Positions 46,901 through 56,078 of a stretch of 64,000 bases of DNA are shown piece by piece. Each line of letters starts with the position of its first letter. Position 1 is the stretch's first letter. The stretch is from positions 1-64,000 of the forward strand of contig CAWHCN010000003.1 in NCBI GenBank assembly GCA_963827935.1, written 5' to 3'. Under the pieces are notes generated by a model that saw only the letters and a list, made by a program, of their open reading frames with translations, was not told the DNA's origin and searched no databases. The stretch comes from DATFNV01 sp963827935 (GTDB lineage: Bacteria; Planctomycetota; Planctomycetia; Gemmatales; Gemmataceae). The translations under genes were made by a program, and so were the position numbers.

Positions 46901-47059
46901 CAGGCAGATAAACGCACCCGCCGCAATGATGAGCAGCCCCCGCCGACCGGAGGGCTCACGAAGCAGTCCGACCCCAGCCATTAGCTGGAAGCGGACCCAC
47001 CTCATTGCTTTGCGAACGAACCGTTGCATCGCCATGCCACCGTACACTGCTGTTCCCAC
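43916..47059 (-). CDS. Membrane sensor fused to GAF and sigma-54 AAA+ activator, frameshifted
   Basis: Read leftward from 47059 (preferred start near the ATG of MQRFVRKAMRWVRFQLMAG). An N-terminal TM helix, a periplasmic PDZ-like stretch (GDQIVLLQGRVDDWQ), then about seven TM helices (45700-46500) and a GAF domain (LRQGDPALFVLADSLGGPPP). A shift at about 45150 leads to EEGIYGADDLTLLAAFAQVT and a coiled coil (EKIAEQQRRILALQSQLTNQ). Another, in the palindrome 44884-44980, leads to the AAA+ domain: LIRGESGTGKELLARAL (Walker A), ELFGHVKGAFTGAHRD (GAFTGA), GGTLFLDEIGDIDL (Walker B). One more at about 44360, then a Fis HTH (AEAARALGVARSTLVSRLKK). It should activate sigma-54 promoters in response to a membrane signal. 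Two genes rather than one fusion is possible. Confidence 0.75.
44884..44980. repeat. Palindromic repeat inside the sigma-54 activator
   Basis: Left arm with AGTCCGTAGCCCTTGGGCC and GTAGTCCGTAGTCCGT; right arm with ACGGGCTACGGACTACGGAC. It lies between the coiled coil and the AAA+ domain. The upstream frame stays open through it but then stops; the AAA+ frame carries a TAG within it, so one base must be gained or lost here. Confidence 0.7.
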
Positions 47060-47611
47060 CTGGTGCCGAAGCCCGCGCCGACTTTTCGGCGCCGAATCCT
47101 AAGTCACTTGATTCCTTGGACTTGGGATTCAGCTGCCATCATCAACCAAGACTCGAACTCGCTCGCCCCCAGCCCAATCGGCGCAACCCACCTTAACGCC
47201 ACGATTGCTTGCTGTCAATCATGCGGTACAGGGGGACGCATCCATACCCCCAGCATAATCCATAATGGTAGCAGGTGGCCAGCAATTTCGTTCCGAATTG
47301 GTCGCCGTTGGCTCCAAATCGTCCAGGCGAAGGGAGGGTTGGCTGGTCACAACTGGCGCCGAATCGTCGCCGTTCGGCGCCGAAACAGTGCGATCGCCAG
47401 TGGCGACATTTCGGCGCTGACAATGCGGCGCCCAAATCTGTCATCACAAGTCGTTTGGGATGCTTCTGTTAAGACGATCTTTCCCATTCCTCGTGCGCTT
47501 GTTCGAACTGAGTCGTTTTGGTATGGCGCGTGCTTGGGGTGTCCCATACGGAACGAGATTTCCCAGGACTGGCACGCGGAGGCGGCGGGACGCCAACTAC
47601 TCGAGGAATAG
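47060..47611. promoter_or_regulatory. Divergent control region with repeated GGCGCCGAA motifs
   Basis: About 550 bp between the divergent activator and hydrolase genes, with no convincing gene. It holds several versions of TTCGGCGCCGAA: about 47088 (TTTCGGCGCCGAATC), 47367 (TGGCGCCGAATC), 47384 (GTTCGGCGCCGAAAC), and diverged ones at about 47310, 47419 and 47440. These are spaced like operator sites. No canonical -24/-12 sigma-54 promoter was found. Confidence 0.45.
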
Positions 47612-48460
47612 ATGAAGGTATCGGCAGAGTGGCTGGAGGCCAGTGGTGCGGCCTTCAGCGCGGGCACAGGGGCCGCCGGCTGCGTCCACCTGAAGCACTA
47701 CACGGCGGCCTACTGCGAATGGGGCGAGGGGCCGCCCCTGGTCCTTATTCCCGGCCTGGCGGGGGGCTTCGAGCTGCTCGGCCCGCTGGCCCGCCGGCTG
47801 GCTCGGCATTACCGGGTCGTCAGCTATCAGCTGCGCGGCGAGGACGATGCCTTCGCCCTGCGCCGCCGCTTCGGCCTGGACGAACTGGTTGACGACCTGA
47901 CCGAGTTCCTGGACTGGTATGGGTTGGAGGCGCCGCCCATCATGGGCGTTTCCTTCGGCGGCGTGCTGGCGCTCGAGTATGCCGTGCGGCGGCCCCGCGG
48001 GCTTTCCTCGTTGATCGTTCAGGGGACCGGCGCCCGCTTCGAGCGGAGTCTGCTTCAGCAGGTGGCCGGGGCCGTCCTGGCCCGCTACCCGCTGCCGGCG
48101 GATAACCCGTTCGTCAATCAGTTCTTCAACCTGCTGTTCGGCAGCCGGCAACGGCCCGGGGCGCTGTTCCGCTTCGTCACCCGGCAGTGCTGGCAGACCG
48201 ATCAGGCGGTGATGACGCACCGCTTTCGCCTGGTCGAGCGGTTCAATATTGCGGGCCGCCTGGATGCCATCCGGGTGCCGGCCCTGGTGCTGACCGGCGA
48301 GCGGGACTTGCTGGTGTCGTCCAGGAGCCTGGCGGCCCTGACGGAAGGGATCGGCGATTGCCGCCAAGTCAGCCTGCCTGGATGCGGGCACCTGGCCTTT
48401 GCCACCCAGCCGGACCGCGTGGCCGAGGCGGTCCACGATTTCCTGACGCCCCTGAGCTAA
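47612..48460 (+). CDS. Alpha/beta hydrolase
   Basis: 282 residues from ATG 47612 (GAGGAATAG just before). AAYCEWGEGPPLVLIPGLAG carries the oxyanion site, PIMGVSFGGVLALEYAVRRP the nucleophile Ser in G-x-S-x-G, VLTGERDLLVSSRSL the acid and LPGCGHLAFATQPDRV the His. Complete catalytic triad. It resembles the 34991-35908 protein. Transcribed away from the sigma-54 activator and possibly its target, given the shared upstream region. Substrate unknown. Confidence 0.8.
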   Translation: MKVSAEWLEASGAAFSAGTGAAGCVHLKHYTAAYCEWGEGPPLVLIPGLAGGFELLGPLARRLARHYRVVSYQLRGEDDAFALRRRFGLDELVDDLTEFLDWYGLEAPPIMGVSFGGVLALEYAVRRPRGLSSLIVQGTGARFERSLLQQVAGAVLARYPLPADNPFVNQFFNLLFGSRQRPGALFRFVTRQCWQTDQAVMTHRFRLVERFNIAGRLDAIRVPALVLTGERDLLVSSRSLAALTEGIGDCRQVSLPGCGHLAFATQPDRVAEAVHDFLTPLS

Positions 48461-48858
48461 GGCGAACGGCAGGGGATAATGTACCCGATCTGATGGGGAG
48501 CGTTTCTGGGCAAGTTGGTGGGCAAATCGCTCACACCCCCCCATTGCAACGAAGTCGTGCGTCGCTACGAGGCACCGGGTAAGGTTTCACATGCCGCTCG
48601 CCTAAGCGCAGGTCGTTAGGCGAGCTGCGGTCCTTCTGCTCCCCTCGCCCCTGTACTCCGGGGAGAGGGGTCGGGGGTGAGGGGTTCTGGTCCGCGGAGA
48701 TTCAGCCCCCTCACCCCCGACCCCTCTCCCCGGAGTACCGGGGCGAGGGGAGATTATCTCCTGCCGTTCGCCTTACGCCGCACCATTGAATTCACCCAGC
48801 GTCCTTGCCCCATGCGAGGGGGTGCGTCACGGGGGAAGCCCCGGGGCGCACCCTTTGT
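48461..48858. other. Intergenic region with REP-like palindrome
   Basis: No gene. At 48641-48753 an inverted pair of CTCCCCTCGCCCC-GTACTCCGG-type sequence forms a long imperfect hairpin. Related halves recur at 51248-51292 and 57561-57690. Confidence 0.6.
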
Positions 48859-49491
48859 TCATGGATCGATCTCGCCGTGATAAGGCATCGGCTTATCTTC
48901 CTTGAAGCGGCGGAAGCGCTCGTAGCGCAGCTCATAATTCGCCCGTGGGTCGAACTGCTGATCGCTCCCCAGGCGTTTTTCGTCACTCACAAACCGCAGC
49001 GTCGCCAGCCAGACGACATCCGGCGGCAGGATCTTCCGCACCGTCGAAGATTTCTCTTTCCCGGGGACGTTGGGCGGCACATACGGTTCAAACTCAAGGA
49101 AATTCGGCTGGACCGGCAGCGTCAGCATCATGCAAATCAGGATGCCAGCGAGCAGGTAGCCCGTCAGCAGGCCGAAAACCACCGACCCGCCCCGGTACAG
49201 AATGGGCGGATACTCCATGTGCGTGCTGGCGATGCTGTTGGTGATCCAGCGCAGGAGCATGAGGACCGGGAGGAAGATCGCCATCATCGCCAGGGCATCC
49301 TCGGTGCCCTGGAGGAACGTGTCGGCGAAGGCCGATTCGAACGCGCCGGCAATCGGCTCAAAGAAGTTGAAGGCCAGCAGCCCGGCGATGAGGACATTGG
49401 CACACATGGCAAACGAAGTCAGCGGCCCCTCGCGCCAGAACGCGTAGGCGATGATGGCCATCAGCAGGAGTGTCAGTCCACCGAGCACCAT
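48859..49491 (-). CDS. CvpA-like membrane protein
   Basis: 210 residues from ATG 49491. Four hydrophobic helices: LGGLTLLLMAIIAYAFW, FAMCANVLIAGLLAFNFF, ALAMMAIFLPVLMLLRW and GSVVFGLLTGYLLAGILICM, with the layout of CvpA/colicin V production proteins, then a soluble C-terminal tail of about 75 residues. Intact. It follows the pilB-like gene by 53 bp on the same strand, so it may be cotranscribed with the pilus motor genes. Confidence 0.65.
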   Translation of the reverse strand: MVLGGLTLLLMAIIAYAFWREGPLTSFAMCANVLIAGLLAFNFFEPIAGAFESAFADTFLQGTEDALAMMAIFLPVLMLLRWITNSIASTHMEYPPILYRGGSVVFGLLTGYLLAGILICMMLTLPVQPNFLEFEPYVPPNVPGKEKSSTVRKILPPDVVWLATLRFVSDEKRLGSDQQFDPRANYELRYERFRRFKEDKPMPYHGEIDP

Positions 49492-49544
49492 GTTGGTCGG
49501 CAGTCCTTTCGTTTAGCCGCGGGCCGTAGGCTTGCGCGCTCAAC

Positions 49545-51229
49545 TCACTTGCACACGCGCAGCAGTTCCTGGATGGAGGTCTGCCCCTCGATGACCTGGC
49601 GCAGGCCGTCGTCCTGGAGATATTTCATCCCGTTCTTGACCGCTTCGTGGCGGATGGCATTCAGATTGGGATTTTCGCGGATCATGTCGCGGATGCGTTC
49701 CGACACCACGAGCAATTCAAACGCGCCGGTGCGGCCGAAGTAGCCGGTGCCGCCGCACTGCTCGCACGTGTCCGGCCCCTCCTCGCCGTCGTCGGTCTCC
49801 GGCGTCTCCGGGGGGCGGAAGAAGAACTTGATCTTGTCGGCAGGCAGGTTGGCCTTGCGCAGCATGTCTGGGTTGGGCTTGTAGCGCACCTTGCACTTGG
49901 GGCAAAGGATGCGGACCAGGCGCTGGCCCAGCACGGCGCTCAGGGCACTGGCGATCATGAACGGCTGCACGCCCAGGTCGATGAGGCGGCCGACCGCCGT
50001 CACCGTGTCGTTGGCGTGCAACGTCGTGAATACCATGTGACCCGTCTGGGCCGCCTGGCAGGCGATTTCCGCCGTTTCCTGGTCGCGAATCTCGCCGATG
50101 TAGATAACGTCCGGATCTTGACGCAGGATGCTGCGCAGCTCGCCGGCGAAGGTCTTGCCAGCCTTCGGGTTGACTTCGATCTGCGTCACATTGGCGATCG
50201 TGTATTCAACCGGGTTCTCGACGGTGATGACGTTCTTCTGGTAGCGGTCGATCTCATTGAGGCAGGCGTACAGGGTCGTGCTCTTGCCGGCGCCGGTCGG
50301 ACCGCAGACGATGAACAGGCCATGCGGCTGGCCGACCAGGTCGTGGATGACGTCACGCATCTTCTCGCGCATGCCGAGTTGCGTCAGGCTGGCAATCGAC
50401 CGTTCCTTGTCGAGGATGCGCATGACCATTTTTTCGCCGATGACACTGCCGGAGGTGGCAACGCGGAAATCGACATCGCGGCCCTCCACCTTGGCCGAGA
50501 AGCTGCCGTCCTGGGGTTTGCGCTTCTCGGTAATGTCGAGGTTGGCGATGACCTTGAAGATGTTCAGCACCGAGTCGCCCATGTGGCGGCTAAAGGGCGG
50601 AGTCGGCTGGAGGATGCCGTCGATCCGGAACCGGATCATCATGTCTTCCCTGGTCGGCTCCATGTGGATGTCGGTGGCGCCGAGGTGATGGCCTCGTAGA
50701 CCATTTCCAGGGCTGCCCGGTAGCCCTTCGATTCCTCGACACGGCGGACGCGCCCGTCATCCTGTTCGTGCGCGCTCATGCTCTTGGCGATGAACGTGAT
50801 CGGGATGCGCTTCTCTTCCGCTTCCGCCTTGTGCGCCGATTTGAATTTCAGATAGCGCTCGGCCAGCTCCAGCAGGTGCTTCTTCGTCAGCACGCGCTCG
50901 TCCTTGGGGACGACGCCGTTGCGCAGGTTGATGTACGCCAGCGCCGGCCCCAGGAAGAGGGCCAGCAGGATCGGAAACGACAGCAGGAACATCGGGAAGA
51001 ACCAGACGATTACCAGGCCGAGAATGCCGGACCCCAGCAGAATGGGATTCCACATCTCGTGGGACAGCTTGAGTTCGTGGGCGTCCTGGTCGGCCCACCA
51101 GCAGATGCGCACCCAGAAGAGATACACGAGCAAGACCGGCAGCAGTTTCAGCACGCTGAAATAGAGCCCCGGACCGCGCGGAAAGGCGCCGTCGTCGGCC
51201 GCGAACAGCACCAGTTGGGGGAGGTCCAT
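49545..51229 (-). CDS. pilB: PilB/GspE-type assembly ATPase with membrane N-terminus, one frameshift
   Basis: From ATG 51229. The N-terminus is unusual: two membrane helices (LKLLPVLLVYLFWVRICWWA and a longer one around FLLSFPILLALFLGPALAY), then a helical region. A one-base shift at about 50675 leads to ATDIHMEPTREDMMIRFRID, the N2 domain. The motor has VCGPTGAGKSTTLYA (Walker A), DVIYIGEIRDQETAEIACQA (Walker B) and the four-Cys zinc site CPKC / CEQCGGTGYFGRTGAFELL. It powers extension of type IV pili or a type II secretion pseudopilus. Membrane-anchored PilB-like ATPases are a known planctomycete variation. About 560 residues. Confidence 0.85.
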
Positions 51230-51247
51230 TACACGTCTCGTGCAGCA

Positions 51248-51292
51248 GTCATTGCCCTCCCCTCGCCCCGGTACTCCGGGGAGAGGGGAGCC
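51248..51292. repeat. REP-like half palindrome
   Basis: Contains CCCCTCGCCCCGGTACTCCG followed by GGGAGAGGGGAG, same family as 48641-48753. Between the pilT-like and pilB-like genes. Confidence 0.6.
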
Positions 51293-51310
51293 TATCGCCT
51301 GCCTGTCGCT

Positions 51311-52468
51311 TTACAGGATGCCCGGGGCCGAAACCTTGATGCCCTTGAAGGCCATCTTGAGCTTCTCCGGGTCGGGCGCGAATTCCAGGGCGGTTTGCTT
51401 GTCGCAGTCGCCTCGCTCCACCAGCTGCCGCAAGTTCTCCGTGAAATCCACCATGCCTTCCTCGTAACACATGCGGATCGCGTCCGGCAGCCGGAGGTCT
51501 TCCCCTTCGGAGATCAATTTTCGCACAATCGGATTGACGATCATGATCTCGTTGGTGGGGACGCGCAGCTTTTTGAGCCCCTTGAGCAACTTCTGCGCCA
51601 CGACGGCCTTGAGGTTATTCGCCATCGCCTGGCGAATGGCCAGGTGTTTGTCCGGCGGGAACAGGTCCAGGATGCGGTTGATCGTTGTGCCGGCAGTCGA
51701 GGCGTGGATGGTGCCGAATACGAGGTGCCCGGTTTCGGCGGCGTGGATGGCGGCCTCGAAGGTGTACACGTCGCGCATCTCACCGACCAGGATCACGTCA
51801 GGGTCCTGCCGCACCGCGTCCTTGAGCGCCTTGCTCCAGTCGATCACGTCCAGGCCGATCTCGCGCTGATTGATGTACGACTTGCGGTCGGTGTAGGTGA
51901 ACTCGATCGGGTCCTCGATGGTGAGGATGTGCAGCGGTTCGCGGGCGGAGATGAAGTCGAGCATAGCCGCGATACTGGTCGTCTTGCCCGAGCCGGTGAC
52001 GCCGGCAAAGATGATCAGTCCTTCGTTGAAGTTGCACAGCGATTCGATGCTATCGGGCAGGCCGAGGTCCTTGAAGCTAGGGATGAAGTTGTTGACCCGG
52101 CGGGCGACGAGCGACAGCCGGCCGCGCTGCCGGAACAGGCTGACGCGAAAGCGGCATTCGTCCTGGCCGACCACATAGGAGAAGTCGACGCCGCCTTCGT
52201 CCTCAAGAGTCCGGCGATGCTTCTCCTTGAGGCAGGGCAGCAGCAGGCGTTCCATGTCCTCTTGGGTGAGGGGGCGCATGTCGGCGCGGCGGATGTCGCC
52301 GCGGAGGCGCATCATCGGCGGCTGCCCTACCTTGAGGTGCAGGTCGGAGGCCTCGTGCTTCATCACCATGCGGAAGAGCTTGTTGACCTCCGGCTCGCGC
52401 ACCTTGGCGGCATCGGCCGCCAGCTTCATCTGCACCTGTTCTTGATCGGGAATGTCGGCTGTCGCCAT
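51311..52468 (-). CDS. pilT: PilT/PilU-type retraction ATPase
   Basis: 385 residues from ATG 52468. N-terminal PAS-like domain with ASDLHLKVGQPPMMRLRGDI (the SDLHL signature), motor domain with IIFAGVTGSGKTTSIAAMLD (Walker A), Asp box ILTIEDPIEF, VILVGEMRDVYTFEAAIHAA (Walker B) and HLVFGTIHASTAGTTINRIL (His box). No zinc site, as expected for PilT. Intact. It leads a leftward operon: pilT, pilB, cvpA-like. Retracts type IV pili; twitching or DNA uptake. Confidence 0.9.
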   Translation of the reverse strand: MATADIPDQEQVQMKLAADAAKVREPEVNKLFRMVMKHEASDLHLKVGQPPMMRLRGDIRRADMRPLTQEDMERLLLPCLKEKHRRTLEDEGGVDFSYVVGQDECRFRVSLFRQRGRLSLVARRVNNFIPSFKDLGLPDSIESLCNFNEGLIIFAGVTGSGKTTSIAAMLDFISAREPLHILTIEDPIEFTYTDRKSYINQREIGLDVIDWSKALKDAVRQDPDVILVGEMRDVYTFEAAIHAAETGHLVFGTIHASTAGTTINRILDLFPPDKHLAIRQAMANNLKAVVAQKLLKGLKKLRVPTNEIMIVNPIVRKLISEGEDLRLPDAIRMCYEEGMVDFTENLRQLVERGDCDKQTALEFAPDPEKLKMAFKGIKVSAPGIL

Positions 52469-52486
52469 CGTCGGACCTCCACAGTG

Positions 52487-52560
52487 GCTAGTGCCCAGTG
52501 GCTAGTGGCTAGCAAAGAACCGTTCTTCACTAGCCACTAGCCACTCACCACTAGCCACTA
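52487..52560. repeat. CTAGTGGCTAG palindrome
   Basis: Repeats of AGTGGCTAGTGGCTAG face TAGCCACTAGCCACT around AACCGTTC. It overlaps the last codons of hisF (stop 52551-52553) and precedes pilT, so it supplies the hisF terminus and probably its terminator. Confidence 0.7.
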
Positions 52561-53388
52561 ATTCGCACTGGCACGCCGTGCTCGGCCAGGTAGCGCTTCG
52601 TTGCGGGAATCCCATGCTCGTTGTAGTGGAAGATGCTGGCCGCGAGGGCGGCATCCGCGCCGGCCTCGAAGACCTGTCGCAAATGCTCCGGACAGCCGGC
52701 TCCGCCGCTGGCCACCACTGGAATGCCTACCGCGCGAGACGGCCGCCGTCATCGGCAAGTCGTAGCCCGCCTTGGTCCCGTCGGCATCCATCAACGTCAA
52801 GACAATCTCACCGGCCCCCAGTTCTTCGACCTGCCGCGCCCAGGCGACGGCTTCCAGCCCGGTCGGCACCCGCCCGCCATTGATGTGGACTTCCCACCAC
52901 CCGTCCGAATGCAGATTGCAGATTACAGACTGCGGATTGTCGGTCTGCGGATCTGCAATCTGCAATCTGCAATCTGCAATCCGATTGACCCGCCGTGGAT
53001 CGATGTTCACCACCGTGGCACAGCGCCCGAACCGGCCGCTGACCTGGCGAACGAGGTTGGGGTCGTTCACGGCCGCGGAGTTGATGCTGACTTTTTCGGC
53101 ACCGGCCTGAATGAGGCGGGTGGCGTCGTCCAGCGTCCGGATGCCGCCGCCGACCGTGAAGGGCATGAAAATCTGCTCGGAGACGCGGCGAACCACGTCG
53201 AGCATGATGTCGCGTCCCTCGTGGCTGGCGGTGATGTCGAGGAAGACCAGTTCGTCGGCGCCATCCTCCTCGTAGCGGCGGGCGACCTCGACCGGGTCGC
53301 CGGCATCGCGCAGGTGCAGAAAGTTGACGCCCTTGACCACGCGGCCGCGATTCACGTCGAGGCAGGGAATGATCCGTTTGGTCAACAT
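52551..53388 (-). CDS. hisF: Imidazole glycerol phosphate synthase HisF, with insertion and one frameshift
   Basis: Cyclase subunit of histidine synthesis, turning PRFAR plus ammonia into IGP and AICAR. Start ATG 53388: MLTKRIIPCLDVNRGRVVKG (catalytic Asp in CLDV). FTVGGGIRTLDDATRLIQAG and INSAAVNDPNLVRQ follow, then VVNIDPRR. At this point a palindrome adds about 25 residues (RIADCRLQIADPQTDNPQSV) before GWWEVHINGGRVPTGLEAVA. The second Asp is in TLMDADGTKAGYDLPM. A one-base shift at about 52735 hides the end GIPVVASGGAGCPEHLRQVF and ALAASIFHYNEHGIP. No hisH is near. Assignment is certain; activity depends on whether the shift is real. Confidence 0.92.
52910..52985. repeat. Palindromic repeat inserted in frame in hisF
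   Basis: GCAGATTGCAGATTACAGAC faces GGTCTGCGGATCTGCAATCTGC; ATCTGCA units repeat on the right arm. No stop arises in the hisF frame. It falls between the strands VVNID and WEVHINGG, a surface loop of the barrel. Confidence 0.8.
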
Positions 53389-53564
53389 GCGAGAGCGGAA
53401 CCTCATTGCCGCGCCCAGGCCCAGATGATGCTCCCCGAGTTGTTCATGGTAAAGCAACCGGGCGCGACGGTCAACCGTCGGGATCGCCCTGCGCGAGGCC
53501 GGGAGCGCGCTGAAGAACTGAGGCCCTGCACGCCGGCCTGCCCACCATTGGTGCCGGATGCTTT

Positions 53565-54008
53565 TCACGCGATGTCATTGGCCCAGACACGGACGCTGAA
53601 GCCTTCGAGGTCGATGTCCTCGCCCTTTTCCGGCTCGCCGGGCGTGCCGCGCTCCAGGCTAACGCGGATCAGCAGCCAGATGCTGGCAGGGTCGCCGGTT
53701 TGCTCGTAGCCGTGGGCGTCGGTGTCGCCTTCGACCAGCCAGCGCCAGGTGCGTCGTTCGCTGCCGGGGTCGGCCTCTTCCTGCCAGCCTTTCAACACGC
53801 GCGACACCGCCTGCACCGCCGCCCGCCAGGCCTTGGCATCGGGGACGAGCAGGCGCCACTCGTCAGGCCCTTTTTCCATCTCGACCTGCGGCAGGCCCTT
53901 GATGGCCTCGAACAGGCGGGTTTCCAGGGCGGAGGCTCGCCAGGGGGACCAAAGGTGAACGGTGACCCGCGGAGTCTCGAAGGCCAGGCCGTAGAGATCG
54001 ACGCGCAT
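53565..54008 (-). CDS. Hypothetical protein
   Basis: 147 residues from ATG 54008 (MRVDLYGLAFETPRVTVHLW). SALETRLFEAIKGLPQVEME, then a central segment WRLLVPDAKAWRAAVQAVSR and a beta-rich C-terminus SIWLLIRVSLERGTPGE. An alpha/beta protein with regular alternation, intact, and upstream of hisF on the same strand. Family not recognised. Confidence 0.55.
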   Translation of the reverse strand: MRVDLYGLAFETPRVTVHLWSPWRASALETRLFEAIKGLPQVEMEKGPDEWRLLVPDAKAWRAAVQAVSRVLKGWQEEADPGSERRTWRWLVEGDTDAHGYEQTGDPASIWLLIRVSLERGTPGEPEKGEDIDLEGFSVRVWANDIA

Positions 54009-54231
54009 GAAGACGCCTTGCCGTGGGGACCGTGGGCGACCGGTGTATCCTACCGATCCCTGCGGTGGTGCCAAAGGCGGAAAAACTTGGGCAATTGCGG
54101 TTGCCCAGGGAGGACCGGTTGCTCCCCTAAATTCTTTCAGAAATACACGCCGCTTGATACCTCCGAATCCGCCGCTCTTTGTGAGGTCGAATGCAAGCGC
54201 TGGACCTCGCCTTGCGGCAGCTGCGTCGATA
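54009..54231. other. Intergenic region before the MFS gene
   Basis: No clear gene. From GTG 54181 a frame is open into the MFS gene (SAGPRLAAAASIMMFLEF), so that codon is an alternative start. Confidence 0.35.
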
Positions 54232-55824
54232 ATGATGTTTCTGGAGTTCGCGATCTGGGGGGCGTGGCTGCCGTCTGACCAACAAGTACCTCCTGCCGCG
54301 GTTAAACTTCAGCGCCGGTGAACATTGGTTGGATTTTCAACGATTTCGCCCTGGCGTCCGTCACGGCCATGTTCTTCAGCACCCAGTTCGCTGACCGGAA
54401 CTTTGCCGCGGAGCGATTCGTGGCTTTCAGCCAACTTGTCGGTGGCCTGGCCATCCTGGCATGGCCTGGACGACGACCTTCTGGCCGTTCTTCCTCCTGA
54501 TGCTGGTCCACGCCTCTTTTACATGCCCACCATCTCGATCACCAACTCGATTGCCTTCGCCAACCTCAGGACCCGCAGAAGGAGTTCGGCCCGGTGCGCG
54601 TCGTGGGGGACCATCGGCTGGATCGCGGCGGGCTGCCCTTCACGTTCATCAGCCGGTGGAGGGAGGCAGTGCAGCCCTTGTTGCTGGCAACGGCTTTATC
54701 ACTTGGTCCTGGGGGCGATTCGGTCTTCCTGCCGCACACGGGGGCGGCGGCGCAGCGAAGCGGCGCCCAAGCTAGAGCGGTCCTTGGCGTCGGGGCGGTT
54801 AACCTGACGGACGGCGGTGCTGGTTACGAGCGCGCCAACCGTTTCCCTGGAAGGCGGGGAGGCCGGGCGCCGAAGCGAACGCCAAGTCGAGGAGGGCAAG
54901 CTTGTTGCCGTCCAGGTGACGGAGTCCGGCGCCGGCTACACCTCGGTGCCGAAGGTGAGATTCTCCGGCGGCGGGGGCAACGGGGCCACCGGCAGGTGGA
55001 CCTGAAGGTGGCGGTCGTCGAGATGGCATCCGCCGGCTCGGGAAACCAGGCCCCGCCGGCCAACTCGCTCATCGGCGGCGATGGGAAGGACGCCCGGGTA
55101 AAGGCCAAGCTGGGCGACGCCGGCGCGGTCGTGTCGGTTGAGGTGACCAAGGGGGGCAGCGGCTACACGTCGCCGCCCGACGTGATTTTCCCGACGGCGG
55201 GCATCCCCTTCGTTAAGGCCCTCCGTATGTTCGAGACCCCGGCATCGGCCGTCTTCCTCATCGCCTCCTTCCTCATCACGATTGCGCTGGCGTTCTATTA
55301 CAGTTTCACCGCCCTCTACCTAGAGCAGGGGGTCGGGGTGAGGCCCGAAAATGTTGCCCCGCTGATGACAATCGGCCAGTGGGTCGAGATCTTCTTCTTG
55401 CTCACCCTCGCCTTGTTCCTGCGGCAGTTTGGGATGAAATGGGTACTGATCGTGGGCATGGCCGCCTGGGGTGTGCGTTACGCGATCTTCGCTGCCAAGC
55501 CGCCTCTGCCGCTCATTATCCTCGGCATTGCGCTGCACGGCATCTGCTTCGACTTCTTCTTCGCCGCCGGGATGATTCATACCGAAGACATCGCCGCGGC
55601 GGACATCAAGGCCAGCGCCCAATCCCTCTTCGGCGTTCTCACCTACGGACTCGGCATGTGGTTGGGCACGGAAGCGTCGGGCTGGCTCAACCAGTACTAC
55701 ACCAAGGAAACCGTTGATCCGGCCACGGGCGAAAAAATGCACGTCACCGACTGGGGCAAGTTCTGGCTGGTGCCCTGTCATCGGGGTCCTCGCCGCGCTG
55801 GTGTTGTTCGTGCTCTTCTTTTAA
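54232..55824 (+). pseudogene. MFS permease (NupG-like) with inserted repeat segment, many frameshifts
   Basis: MMFLEFAIWGAWLP opens the gene, then in changing frames VGWIFNDFALASVTAMFFST-like helix 2, QFADRNFAAERFVAFSQLVG, TTTFWPFFLLMLVHA and SITNSIAFANL: the N-terminal half of the nucleoside/proton symporter branch. At least five one-base shifts are needed. From 54805 to 55200 an insert replaces the usual central loop, with three units of the type VTxGGxGYTSxPxVxF (ESGAGYTSVPKVRFSGGGG, KGGSGYTSPPDVIFPTAG). The C-terminal half from ASAVFLIASFLITIALAFYY to FWLVPC is in one frame; a last shift gives IGVLAALVLFVLFF. Uptake of nucleosides or sugars is inference. Confidence 0.65.
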
Positions 55825-56078
55825 CGCAGCAGGGGACTGCCCCGGCCCATCCCAAGGCCGAGGCAGTCCCCTTCGCTGTATCCCGCGCCGCCCGGAGGGC
55901 GGCGGCTTCTCGAGTGGCGGCTCACTCCATTCTGCCTCACGAGCGCCGCGGGGGTCGCCTCTCCGCCGCTGCGGCGCTCACTTTTTCTGCACCTCCCCCG
56001 GCGACCCGGCCGATAATACTCGCAACGCACCCTGTCCCGTCGTGCGGCGTTCTGCCGATTCCCGTCAAGGCCCCGCTC

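Noticed and set aside
47612..48460. Sigma-54 promoter before the hydrolase
   Set aside because: TGGCAC occurs at 47571 but the -12 GC at the right distance is missing.
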